Of a stretch of DNA of 64,000 nucleotides, positions 14,176-24,400 are shown piece by piece. The stretch spans positions 542,772-606,771 of the forward strand of contig JAQFVV010006628.1 in assembly GCA_028023455.1 (NCBI GenBank), written 5' to 3'. The translations under genes and the position numbers were made by a program. The stretch's first letter is position 1. Each line of letters begins with the position of its first letter. This DNA comes from Epiperipatus broadwayi (lineage: Eukaryota; Onychophora; Udeonychophora; Euonychophora; Peripatidae). The notes beneath the pieces were generated by a model, which made no database searches, was not told the origin of the DNA, and worked only from the letters and a program-made list of their open reading frames with translations.

Positions 14176-14520
14176 AATGAGATAATGTATATTTAAATTA
14201 ATTAGCAGTAGCAATCAATCAGAACAGACAATGGCATTTCAACTGCAAAAAGAAAAAAAGAAAGTCAAAAAATAATAATAATTTCTTTAAAATGAGTTTT
14301 ATGTTGACTATAATAAAACACGAGTATATTCCCATATTGAACATAGTGATCCATTTTTATAATTATTTAATAATTTTAAATTTCTGTCTTTTAACTTTTG
14401 CTGCAAGAAAGGGGATTTCTTCTGAACGATTGCAACATTTCGGTATTTTCCTGAAGATTTGTAATGTTGATATCTTAGTTGAATTTATGTGTTAGACGAT
14501 GAGTAAATTTAATGTCTTTA
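14176..14520. other. AT-rich stretch, nothing recognised
   Basis: The 67-codon frame at 14292-14495 has no recognisable motif and is not supported as a gene. Confidence 0.45.
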
Positions 14521-14872
14521 GAAAAAATTAGCTTTGTTTAAATTTTCCAATTATATTTCACCTACTTATAATAGCACACAGGTTAGTATATGCACAATGT
14601 TTTGAATGATAATATTTTGCTCTCTTCTTTGAGTGTTGCTGGTCTGATAAATGATAGAACTATCATGGGATTTAAACCTGCACCTTTAGATTCTTGAATA
14701 ATGAATTTTAAGGTAATGCTGTAACCAACTAGAATGTTACTTTGAAATTCAATATTCATAATTCTAAAGATCTAGGTTTGAATCCATGCTAATATTGTCT
14801 CTGATCAGGCTAGCTACATCTAAAGAAGAGACAAGAATAATACCACTCAAGACATTATGCATATACTAACCT

Positions 14873-15142
14873 CACAAGATCACCATTTCTTATGCTTGCT
14901 CTTAACTGCTAAAAATAGGCAAAACTCTCTATACATATTGCCACCCAGTGCAAGCCAGATCTAGGGGCAATGCTCTTAAATCCAAGGCTTCTCACTGACG
15001 AAGGGCACAAGCCAGAAACTAGTCTGGGGATATTGGATGAGTCAGCACTAGATGGGGATTTTATGAACAAGCCTTCTGGCATCCAATGATTACTCTGGTT
15101 GGCACAAGGTGGCACTACTGTATGGAGAGTTTTGCCTGCTTT
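14873..15142 (+). mobile_element. Family A insertion A2 with 13-bp target duplication
   Basis: The element begins CACAAGATCACCATTTC and ends GTTTTGCCTGCTTT. CATATACTAACCT occurs at 14860-14872 and again at 15143-15155, a perfect 13-base target duplication inside a family C copy. The two ends are partly inverted copies (GGCAAAACTCTCTATAC on the left, its complement on the right). The interior carries a hammerhead motif on the plus strand. The minus-strand frame across it (14909-15145) is a by-product. Confidence 0.88.
14980..15038 (+). ncRNA. Hammerhead ribozyme motif, type I (family A, copy A2)
   Basis: In order: ATCCAA, a short internal loop, TTCTCA (stem I side), CTGACGA, a short stem II around the loop CACAA, GAAAC, TA, GTC, TGGGGA, then TTGGAT. 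ATCCAA pairs fully with TTGGAT, and the inner segment pairs with TGGGGA at most positions. The predicted cleavage is after the C at 15024. Stem II is weakened here (GGG opposite GCC), so this copy may be slow or inactive. Known: CTGANGA and GAAA are the invariant core of hammerhead ribozymes and GUC is the preferred cleavage triplet. Confidence 0.75.
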
Positions 15143-15409
15143 CATATACTAACCTGTATACTATTACTAACAGTTGAATGCAATTGGAAATTTAAATAAA
15201 GTTTAAATTTTTCTAAAGTCATCCAATACTTAATATTAGATGATGAACATAGTTCAGCATATAAATACATTACCCCACCTTGGCTAATTGCAGCCTTCCA
15301 GTGTAGTCTATTCTCAGCCATATCTTTCAAATTAAGCAATAAATTTTACAGTTTTTAAAAAATATCTTTAAGATATTTATACTGAATGTCCTTATGTATG
15401 TAAGTAGAG

Positions 15410-15740
15410 GGATTCGAACTTAGTGTTTTTCAGTTTACATTTGTCCTTCCTCCATTTCAAGCAACTGATTACATACATGCAAAAAAGATAAATGATCCAC
15501 AATATACATATTTTATGTTGAACTAGCACTCATCAGTTGGACCAGATCATAATCTTCCATACATGAGAAGCTTGAACCTGTCCAGTAAAGTTTAAGGCAT
15601 TGCTATTTTAATATAAACTAGCACTCATCAGTTGGACCAGATCATAATCTTCCATACATGAGAAGCTTGAAACCTGTCCAGTAAAGTTTAAGGCATTGCT
15701 ATTTTAATATAACCTGAGCTCTATAGCTTATGTCCAGAAA
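15410..15740 (-). repeat. Family B copy with a fresh 95-bp internal tandem duplication
   Basis: The copy starts with a tRNA-like end (GGATTCGAACTTAG at about 15410). A 95-base segment beginning ACTAGCACTCATCAG occurs at 15522-15616 and again at 15617-15711 with almost no differences. Both copies include the CTGATGAGTGC part of the hammerhead-like motif on the minus strand. The near identity points to a recent duplication. Confidence 0.85.
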
Positions 15741-15749
15741 ACTGAAGAA

Positions 15750-18560
15750 CATATTAATTGGTCTTGTGATCTTACCATCATATTTTTAGAATTTTATGAT
15801 ATATCCTTAAATAAAATTTAGTTGCAGTAATCACTATGCTATGATAAAATACCATATTTTAACTCATTAAAAAACACAGCATCACATTGCAATCTGTGTC
15901 ACGTCTTAATATCCATCATACAATTCTATTTTTTTTAAAACTACCAAGACATTTAAATTGGTCTACATTCTTAAGTTGATAGCCAACCAAGTTAAAAATT
16001 GCTAAATGAAGAACTTGAATTATTTGAACAGTAATTATTAAACAAAAATATTTATACATTGCATTATACATTCTATAAACATTGTGTTTTGAATTGACAA
16101 AAATAGCACAATTGTCACCATATTTTAAATCAAAAACCAAGGCATTAATAAGGTTGTTCTTTTTTGCTTGAACAATATCAAATTAAAAATCTCATCACCA
16201 AACGTATATTACATTTAATCTCTCATTTTTATGGAGCCACCTAAAAGTAGCTCCAAAGGCCAGTGTCAGAAAAATTAAAAAACAAAATTTTGATTAATTT
16301 CAGTTCTCATTTCAAATATTTATTCATCTGTAGTCATAAAACTTCCTATCATCTCATCATGTAGAAGGTGTATAATATTAATAAATTTTAGTGGACAACT
16401 AATTTCAAACAATGTCGTAGACCTGTTTAATTAATTGAGACAAATAGTTTGATCAAATCAAAAAAATTATATATAAATAATTATTTTGTTTCTAGTAACT
16501 TTCTTCCTTTTGTCTGTCAGCTAAATCATGTCTGTAGAGTTTTTTGTTTCTCTAAAAAATATCTCTGGTAACTACTCATCTTGACAGAAAACAATCTATT
16601 CGGCATAATCCTTAAAAATACCTATGTTGTAGTAGTCAATAATGATATTCCATGAGAATTCTTGCAATCTTATCTCTCTATTTTTTTTTAAACTGAAATA
16701 ATCAAAAATTATTGAGATCAGGTTACCTAACATGAAGATGTTCATATATTTATTAAAAAATTTAGTATTTTTGAAGTTAAGTACCACCATATTTTAAGAC
16801 TTCTCCATGTATCTCACTAGGATCTACAGTGTTTTCATTTTAAAGATTACAAAGAGTGATTTGAACTTTATTAATCTGGATACCTTTGTTCAAATTTTAA
16901 TGAGTAGATAGAGTGAATATATAATTAAAAGTCATCATCGCAATTAATGTATCATTAACAAAAAGATATTAATAATCTTTCTTCTGCTTGTTTGAAATAC
17001 CAATCTATAAAGTATTTTAACTTTACCCTTCTTATTGCATTGCCAAATCCATGTAATATTCATATCATTTATGTTCTTTATTACTTTTTACAATGCTTTT
17101 TACAACCCACTATTGACAGTTTTGATTGCCCCAGCAATCTTCTTCAGAACTATAACAAACAATTCAAATATACATGAACATAATTTTATTATACAAATAT
17201 ACATAAACATATAATTTTATTATAATAAAATTATATGTTCATGTATTTGTACTCATGTATTTTATTTGTATTGTGTTTGTGAAAGTTCTGAAGAAGATTG
17301 CTGAAGTAATTGAAACTGTCAATAGTGGGTTGTAAAAAGCATTGTAAAAAGTAATAAAAAACATAGATGATATTAATATTATATTGTTTGAAATACTATT
17401 ATAAGAGAATGTCATTGATAGATTTCATAAGATTGAGATAACACTTTCAAGTCCATATGTTACTTTCAGTTCATCAAAAAATCTAAAGTGACTATGATGA
17501 ATGAATGTTTGTAACTTCTTTATAATTTTAATCTGCAAATCATTTTAGTTTTTTGTCAGTTGTTGAATCTTTGTCTGAAAATATCTATTCTGACCCCCAA
17601 AAATGGCATGTTTTAAAAGTCAAATCACTAACAGTGAAATTCTTGTCAAAGAACCAGTCACAATTTTTTTTAGTCAATCTAAGATTTACTTTTTTCCATA
17701 ACATACACTTTAAAACTATTTCCTGTCTCATCAACACCAGAATCTTAAAAGTAAAACGTATAGTAATTTTAATATTTAGTATCTAGAGAAATTTAATAGG
17801 TATTAATAGTAAATAGATTATTTTAAAGAATGAATATTATAAAATGTATGTTTTAATGGAACAACTTTAATTTTAGTGTACTAATTTGTGATTTGTACAG
17901 CAATATGCATTTATAAGTGCACATGTAATATGAACTTCGTCTGAACTCAGATTTCTAAGGTTGATTCAGTTCATTTGATGTCTTTGTTTTGAGCATGTTT
18001 TTGTATCCAAGTTTCTTTATAATAATTTTTCTGTCTAAACTATGCATTCATGACAAACAACCCATGTGATGCACCAATTTCAATAGCATCAAATCATTTC
18101 AAGTTACAGTACCAATACCATTATTTCCTACAACTTTCAGGTCAATGTTTATTGTTTTTGCCAACACATGCATTCAAGCCACCAAGAAAAAAAAATTTTT
18201 TTTTAACCATATTGATATAATAATGTATCCAGCAAAAAATAAGAGCTTTCTCTGTAGTTTCTAAATGTAATTTTATCAGATATGGAATGTTTTAATCTCA
18301 TTAGCCTTTCATTAATATATTGATATTAATCCTATGAATGGAAAATACTAAATTAGACTACAAAAAATCCAACACCATTTTTTTTTTCATGACTGGTCTC
18401 CTCTTTCAAAATGTCTTCATCTGTCTATCAGTTCTTTTAAAGCTGTTTGTTTTGGAAGATGTGCTTCATCAAAAAAAAAGGTAATATCAATCTTAAATCT
18501 TGATTTCTACTTGGTTAAAATTACAGTCCACCATTTAGATCTTGAAGTGTATGTTTCTAG
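15750..18560 (-). pseudogene. Decayed LINE (endonuclease and reverse transcriptase) on the minus strand
   Basis: Minus-strand fragments in LINE order can be read through many stops and frame changes. Around 18050-18180 they are LNACVGKNN, VVGNNGIG and LMLLKLV, matching the DFNARVG...GxHGxG...LLxxC landmarks of an apurinic-type endonuclease. Around 16510-16570 is STDMI. Around 16340-16400 is KFINIIHLLHDEMIGSF. Around 15920-16140 is YGDNCAIFVNS, in which the catalytic ADD is replaced by GDN, followed by KNVDQFKCLGS. These are landmarks of the same class of non-LTR retrotransposon as the 5.4 kb fragment. A fold-back (17040-17384) lies inside it. A homologous copy lies at 34420-36450. The 5' end is not defined. 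Confidence 0.72.
17040..17384. repeat. Fold-back repeat inserted in the LINE, CTGAAGA...GAAAC family
   Basis: Arms of about 110 bases are inverted copies (CACTATTGACAGTTTTGAT on the left, its complement on the right) around an AT-rich loop that itself contains a smaller inverted repeat (ATAATTTTATTATA). The right arm on the plus strand reads CTGAAGA, A, GATTGC, TGAA, GTAATT, GAAAC. GATTGC and GTAATT can pair, giving a hammerhead-like core with one extra base after CTGAAGA. It is the same family as 9690-9907. Confidence 0.8.
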
Positions 18561-19149
18561 TAAAGATCATACATTCTGTGTAGTTTTATTTAGGGGGAAA
18601 ACTATGATTAAGGTACTTAGATTTATTACAAATACTGTCTTTCATCACTATTTCTGATTTTATAATTACTTCTATCATTTTAATGACTAATCCACTAGGC
18701 ATAATAATATAGTCAACTATGATACCCAATGTTTCTAGGAAGTAGATAAATCACCAAATAATATTGTCTAAACTTGCAATCTTTACTGAACTGAAGCTTC
18801 TATCCTTATTTTTTCCAACATAACTCACATGTGTATACTACCTCTAACAAAGATTACAATTATAGATTCTTTCCCCTGTCATTGCTTTATTAGTTCCTGA
18901 GGGATTGTAGTAAAAAATGAAAAAGAAACTGGATTAAGAATTAATGTATATATGATTAGGATGTAATGTGGTTTCATAAACATGCTATCTTTCTATTATC
19001 ATTAGGAAGCTGAGTAATAGCACATGAGCCTAATGTCAGTTTCATTTACTACATAAACCAAGAAAGGAAGACAGAAAAATGTACTTATTATCAAAAACAA
19101 CATTGGTCTTAACTTTAAAAAAAAAATAAATAAACATCTTGAACAGAAA
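18561..19149. other. AT-rich stretch, nothing recognised
   Basis: It may include the 5' part of the decayed LINE, but I could not follow it. No other feature was found. Confidence 0.4.
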
Positions 19150-19172
19150 TCCGCATTTTGCAGTGCTTTCAG

Positions 19173-19231
19173 ATCCAAGGCTCCTCACTGATGAAGACCA
19201 CAAGCCAGAAACTAGTCTAGGGATATTGGAT
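19173..19231 (+). ncRNA. Hammerhead ribozyme motif, type I (family A, 19.2 kb)
   Basis: ATCCAA at 19173-19178, CTGATGA, loop CACAA, GAAAC, then GTC ending at 19217, and TTGGAT at 19226-19231. The outer part of stem I pairs fully. The inner part has one mismatch (TAGGGA instead of TGGGGA). The stem II base pairs are partly lost (AGAC opposite GCCA). Confidence 0.72.
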
Positions 19232-19623
19232 GAGTAGGCACTAGGTGGGGATTTTATGCACAAGCCTACTGGCATCCATTGATTACTCTGGTTGTCACAT
19301 GTGGCACTACTGTATGGAGAGTTTTGCCTGTTTAATAACAGTGATGTACTACCATAAGATATGATGATCATGTGATGTTTAGTGGTTTAACACCAATTCT
19401 GCCTAATAGGATAGCAGTGGCTATGGTTGTGAAAGAGCCAATGACCCCAAAATGTATGGGTGCTAAACTGGGTTCAGACCCTTATGACTATATAAGCTAT
19501 CGAGCTTAGATTGAAAATATTGTGTTTTCAATTTCATTGTCATAGTTTTGTAGTTATATAGAGATAAAACATGGCTGCTGGAGGGTTGCATTAGATCCTA
19601 AGATCTAGGTGCAGTGCTCTCAG

Positions 19624-19682
19624 ATCCAAGGCTCCTCACTGACGAAGGCCACAAGCCAGAAACTAGTCTGGGGATATTGCAT
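19624..19682 (+). ncRNA. Hammerhead ribozyme motif, type I (family A, 19.6 kb)
   Basis: Stem I inner segment TCCTCA pairs with TGGGGA. The outer segment ATCCAA faces TTGCAT (one mismatch). The core is CTGACGA, stem II GGC/GCC around the loop CACAA, then GAAAC, TA and GTC ending at 19668. An A facing an A at the base of stem II is a weakness, replaced by a proper U-A pair in the 29.5 kb copy. The segment ACTAGT is self-complementary, so two molecules could share stem III. Confidence 0.78.
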
Positions 19683-19840
19683 GAGTAGGCACTAGATGGG
19701 GATTTTATGCACAAGCCTTCTGGCATGCATTGATGACTCTGGTTGGCACAGGATGGCACTACTGTATGGAGAGTTTTGCCTGTTTAAGAACAGTGATGTG
19801 CTAGCATAAGAGATGGTGATCATGTGATCTTCAGGGTATT

Positions 19841-20110
19841 GTTAGCCTGGTCAATGATAATACTAGAATGAGATTAAAACCTGGAACCTTTAGATTTGTA
19901 AATAATATATTAATAACTTAGTTGGTTAGTTTGTTCTCTTCAATTCAATTTTTGTTCAGATTACCATGTTGGTCAGACAAGCAACATCCAAAATATTGAG
20001 AATAATACCACTATAAACACTGACTTATATACTAACTTGGGTGCTATTAGTACTATAAATAAATTTGAAAATTTCCTAAAAACATTTAACAATTAATTTC
20101 AGTTAATGGA
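19841..20110. repeat. Family C copy, head-to-head arrangement
   Basis: GTTAGCCTGGTCAATGATAA and AAACCTGGAACCTTTAGA on one side, AACTTAGTTGGTTAG in the middle, and AATACCACTATAAACACTG with ATATACTAAC on the other side match the family C head and tail in both orientations. It directly follows the family A pair. Confidence 0.6.
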
Positions 20111-20504
20111 AATAATCCAACATTTAATTACAAATTACTAGTTTTATTTTTGAATGTATATTTTTTGTTTTTCTAATTTGAAGTTTTTATATTTGTTAGG
20201 AAATTTCACTATGAATGTATATTAAAATCTGAAAATGACCTGCCTATATGTATAAAGAGGTCAAAACATCGAAAATTTAACAGTAAAAACTATAGTTTTT
20301 GGTAGCAGAAACAGAAAAGTGTGCGTGCAAAAATAATATATATATATATGAGTGTGTTATATATGTAATAATTGTTAATATGGTAATTTATACGGAGAAA
20401 TAATATTATACATATATGTCGGTGAGTGTAAATGTATATATAGGAAGTAAATGCTAATATAGCGATTTACAGATATGAAAAATATTATTGTAAAAAGAAA
20501 CTTC

Positions 20505-20640
20505 TCTTCATACATACGCTATAAAATAGACACACACTCTCCCGTTAATAACTGTTTTAAAACAATTGGACCTATGCTTTTAAAACATTTATTGATGGGA
20601 TAGTGCATGTCTATTTCATAGCGCATATGTGAAGAATAGT
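20505..20640. mobile_element. Small fold-back (MITE-like)
   Basis: Left CGCTATAAAATAGACAC and the complement of the right end CGCTATGAAATAGACAT start arms of about 50 bases (through TCCCRTYAATAA and TTTTAAAA) around a very short centre. No target duplication could be assigned with confidence. Confidence 0.7.
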
Positions 20641-21393
20641 TTCCTTCCACAACGTTCCACATACGTCTATATATATATATTGGATTCTTCTGTAGATGTA
20701 ATTGGTTATTATTGACATTAATGCAGTGCTCACATTTTGGTTGCCATCATCCAAGTACACGTTATTCAAGTAAATGTAGACAGACATTCTGAAAAGCAAT
20801 TGCTTAAGTAATATATACTATTCATATAATGGCAGGTCTAATTAATCTAATACAGTGTTGATATTAACAACCAACCACTAATTTCATATATGTATTTGCA
20901 TGTCTTTTATCAGTGAAACCTCTTTTTTTTAAAGTTCATGAATATATTTAATGTATATGTATTGATAAACACAAATCTAAGTATATGTAAATGAAAGAAA
21001 GCACCCATATTTATAAACTGTGAATGTAGAAACGTATTCATCCACATTTCATTGCCAGAAAAATTGATAACGAATTAGTAAACCATTTTGCTTTAAGTCT
21101 GGGATTTAAATATATATACTTTAGTGTTATGTTCATTTAATTATTTACATTTACGTGATTTTTATTTATCATTTACAATGATTTATAAAAATGAAATGCT
21201 ATCTCTTACTGTTATTTATTTATTTGAAATCCATTTTTATTCCTGAACTTGAGAGAACAATCAAACTTTATTTAAATCCCAGGTTTAGAATAAAGTGATA
21301 CAGCATTTTATTATCTGACAATAAAATGTGGATGGATACTATATACATTCACAATTCATTAAATTTGATTAGTTTCTTTCAATCATATATATA
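20641..21393. other. AT-rich stretch, nothing recognised
   Basis: AT-rich sequence with no coding or repeat signature that I can define. Confidence 0.45.
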
Positions 21394-22006
21394 TAATTAT
21401 AATTGAAATAATATTTTTAACGGTTTATAAACAATTACAAACAATCTTAAAATCCGCAGAAGTACTTTCGGTTACTTTCTAACCTGCCTCAACTGCTATT
21501 AAATTCAAAGACCAAAAGCGGAAGCAAACGTCATCAATTCAAATTCCACGAATCTCATATTTTAATGTTAGAATCTTGTCAATTTATTAAATGAGCTTTA
21601 TTCCTGTTTATAAAAATTGCCTCTTTAATTTTTCTTTTACTATGGTTTCTCTCTTCATGAAGAATTTTCACATTTTCAAAATTAAATTTAAATTTATATT
21701 TACATGTTTTTTCGTGATCAAAGAAAACTGAAGGAAATATTAAATCACCATTATTTTTATTTTTTACACGCTTATATAACAATTCATGTTCCTTCAATCT
21801 TTTCTCAATACTGCACATAAATCGACAAGCTTCTAACATTAAAATACGAGATTCGTGGAATTTGAATTGATGACGTTTGCTTCCGCTTTTGGTTTTTGAA
21901 TTTAATGGCAGTTGAGGCAGGTTAGAAAGTAACCGAAAGTACTTCTGCGGATTTTAAGATTGTAATTGTTTATAAACCGTTAAAAATATTATTTCAATTA
22001 TAATTA
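21394..22006. mobile_element. Long fold-back (about 175-bp arms) carrying a Penelope-type endonuclease fragment
   Basis: The left arm (21394-21572) and right arm (21832-22006) are near-perfect inverted copies; landmarks are AATCCGCAGAAGTACTTTC, CAAAAGCGGAAGCAAACG and TTCCACGAATCTC. The loop holds a minus-strand open frame (next entry). Penelope-like elements are known for a C-terminal GIY-YIG endonuclease and for complex inverted terminal repeats, and this structure fits. The high arm identity suggests the inversion is not old, or that the arms are kept alike by gene conversion. Confidence 0.78.
21579..21839 (-). pseudogene. GIY-YIG endonuclease C-terminal fragment (Penelope-like), 86 codons
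   Basis: The frame is open for 86 codons on the minus strand. It contains RLKEHELLYKR (the Arg...Glu-His helix region of GIY-YIG nucleases in Penelope-like elements), then NFENVKILHEERNHSKRKI and KEAIFINRN, matching the usual FDFxNxKILHxExNxxKRKxxEAxxI tail. The catalytic GIY and YIG strands would lie upstream and are missing, so this is a fragment without activity. The first codons read into the right arm of the fold-back. The family assignment is from memory of the domain pattern, not a search. Confidence 0.68.
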
Positions 22007-22380
22007 CAATATTGTTTTTAATTAACGGATATTTTATTTATTTTACATATATATATAGCTAAATTACATCCATTTCTGAGCAGACAATACCTTATTTAGG
22101 ATCTAGGGTTAGAATAAATCAGTCCATCCATTTTATTCTCAACTGTTTGACAATCAACTGTGAAATAATACAGTTAATGTTGATTTTCCCCTTGGTTTGT
22201 ATTTATAATTCTAATTTGCATACATTTCTCCATTACATAGATGAACAAACATATGCAAATTTTAAAGATTGCATTTATAAGTGCACAGCCTATGAAAGTT
22301 GGTCAATGTTTTTTTAATTATATAAAAATTGTATATGGAAATATTTAATGTGTTTGAGTTATTCATTTATAATTATTTAA
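22007..22380. other. AT-rich stretch, nothing recognised
   Basis: No coding or repeat signature was found before the family A insertion. Confidence 0.4.
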
Positions 22381-22443
22381 AACAGGCAAAACTCTCTATA
22401 TGTATTGCCACTCAGTGCAAGCCTAAGAAATGGTGATCATGTG
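22381..22443 (-). mobile_element. Minimal family A insertion (63 bp) with 12-bp target duplication
   Basis: ATAATTATTTAA occurs at 22369-22380 and 22444-22455. Between them only AACAGGCAAAACTCTC...CAGTGCAAGCC and TAAGAAATGGTGATCATGTG remain, which are the two ends of family A joined after loss of the middle. Because the flanking duplication is intact, this fixes the family A ends independently of the larger copies. Confidence 0.82.
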
Positions 22444-22459
22444 ATAATTATTTAATTAG

Positions 22460-23579
22460 AAAGCTCTTTACTTAGAAAGGTAACAATCAAGGTTAACTGC
22501 TCTAGGTTAAGAGTAAAAGTAAAATTGTCAGACAATATATACATACATATTAAGTGAATCATTTTAATGTATTGAGTAAGTTTCACATAGATTTTTTTAT
22601 GTGTGAGGTGTTATGATAGCACTGCAATTACTATCTTCTCTACATTGTTATAAGTGTATTTTCAACTTTATATAATGGTTTGCAGTGATTTACAACCTCC
22701 TTTTTTCCCTGCAGCAAAAAATTTTAATGTGTTAGTTAAAAAAAAAATGAAGATATCAGAATTATATAGATCTTTTACATGACTGACAATATTTTATTAA
22801 CATGACAAAAGTGTGAAGGAAGTCATGTAGAAGTCAATAAAATGAGAATTTCTGATTGGCTGAACACTTTAGCCTGAATAAATCACTGAATGTGAAGAAA
22901 AATTGTAATTGTCAATAATTTATTTACAAATAAAGGTTTATGATGCAATATTTTTATAAAAGACTTACTTTTATATCAAAAACTATGTCACTAATAGGAG
23001 ATTGTCCTTGAAAACATCTACAGTATTTTTAAAAAGACAATTCTTAAAAAGTTTGTTTTGAGTAGCAGAAGCAGGTTTTTACTTGCAAAATGTAGAATCT
23101 TCTTTGTCAAATGGTAATTATTTTTCAAATTTTAATAATGATAAATAATATTTTTAGTTTTAATTTTTTTTTCTTTGATGATAACTACCCATAAATATGT
23201 TAATTTTAACAACACAGAATTAAAATATTTAATATTTTGTTCTACTAACCTTTTGAAAAGGAAATTTTGTCCAATTACTATCTAATATTTTAAGTTAGTA
23301 ACTTTTAGAATAGGTAAAATTATCCAATGATACCAAGTTTTATTGTTAATCTGTTTAAAAATTTCTTTTCAGTTTTAATATGGATATCACTTGAAAACTT
23401 TTATTTATAATAGTCAATGTGAAGATTATCAATATAAACGTGTTTAATTGTAAAAATAAAATGTTCAAATATGAAGGAATATTTAGCATTATTACATTCT
23501 GTAATATAATTGAATTAATTTTTTTTATATCCCCATATGGTGAATTTCCTACACAGAAAAATAAATAAATGTCAAGCAT
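22460..23579. other. AT-rich stretch, nothing recognised
   Basis: The minus-strand frame at 23355-23579 shows no motif. No other feature was found. Confidence 0.45.
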
Positions 23580-23693
23580 TGGTGGTCAAGAGATCAGCGA
23601 CAACTGCTTTACAAGCAGTTGTCCCGGGATAGTGGGTTCACTTCGCAGCTGATGCTATGACACATGAGAAAAAATAAATAAATAAATAAATAA
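23580..23693 (+). mobile_element. Short tRNA-derived SINE with (AAATA)n tail
   Basis: The head starts GGTGGTCAAGAGATCAGCGA (A-box-like). It is followed by a perfect anticodon-type hairpin, ACTGC pairing with GCAGT around the 7-base loop TTTACAA (with U at position 33 as in tRNAs), then GGGTTCACTTCGC (B-box-like), and a tail of AAATA repeats ending about 23693. The spacing and the long segment between arm and B-box resemble a tRNA with a long variable arm, so I do not assign an isotype. This is the least decayed SINE in the window. Confidence 0.75.
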
Positions 23694-24400
23694 CATTGTA
23701 AAGTGATAGATAGAAGAGCAAATCAGGGATTTCTGCTCTTCTACTTCTGACTTGCAAAGAACTGTTATAAACTATTATATTGTACTCATGGCAAAACAAT
23801 GGAGGAACTGGAGGGATCCATCTCTGAAAGTTTAAATATAGATCTAGAGTAAATTAACAATCTTATTGGTCTGATTATTTGTAAATCCCTTTTGGAAATC
23901 AAATGTAAATATTTTACTATTAACATTTAATTTGTAACATCATTGTATCTATATTGGTTGTACATCATATCTGTTTATATATATATATATATTGTAACCG
24001 TAAATTGTGTAATCCCAACTACGTAACGTAAGTGCACTAGGAATTACAACCTTGGTCACTGATCAACTCTCATTGCACATTATCAGCTATTAAGAGCTGT
24101 AACCAAAAGCATATCATACTATTTATTTTATGCACAAAAGACCACAATCAACATCTGGGGCAATTTTTTACTACAGACAAAATTAATGAATTAACCTAAC
24201 TTTTTATAATTTATTTGATCGCAGCCCGGGTATACCGCGAAGACCTATCATAGTATTATTATAAAACATATTAAACAAATTATAAGTGCAATTTTATCAC
24301 TTTTAAACCTCAATTTGCGATTTTTATGGTATGCGACCCTATGGCCGACCATGTACAAGATAGCGTACTTTGTGGAATTGTATAAAATTATGAAACTAAT
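23694..24400. other. AT-rich stretch up to the assembly gap
   Basis: It contains a short (TA)n run at about 23978-23993 and no other recognised feature. Confidence 0.45.

Larger units (their letters stand above)
14521..15270. repeat. Family C repeat in head-to-head orientation, split by family A
   Basis: Family C has a tRNA-like head (AGTTGGTTAGAGTG and GTTCGAATACC in the best copy, at 45.9 kb) and a tail ending near AAATATTTAAATAAAGTT. Here one head reads on the minus strand and one on the plus strand, meeting around 14715-14745, with tails pointing outwards. The plus-side tail is interrupted at 14872 by a family A insertion and resumes at 15143. Other copies lie at 19.85, 31.4, 44.9 and 45.9 kb. 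Confidence 0.7.
19150..19840 (+). mobile_element. Family A head-to-tail pair (period 451 bases)
   Basis: Two family A units follow each other in the same orientation. The first is truncated at its left, starting near GCAGTGCTTTC. Each unit contains the hammerhead motif, then GGGATTTTATGCACAAGCC, GGAGAGTTTTGCCTG, and GATCATGTGAT. Between them lies a segment ending with a B-box-like GGTTCAGACCC (19471-19481), preceded by an A-box-like GTGGCTATGGTTG, so a tRNA-derived pol III promoter is possible upstream of the second ribozyme. The two predicted cleavage sites (after 19217 and 19668) are 451 bases apart, so a transcript across both would release a 451-base monomer. The frame at 19042-19371 is not a gene. 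Confidence 0.82.

Noticed and set aside
14873-15142. Family A as a classic cut-and-paste MITE
   Set aside because: Inverted ends suggested it at first, but the target duplications vary from 12 to 16 bases and one end lacks the matching terminal segment, which does not fit a transposase with fixed duplication length.
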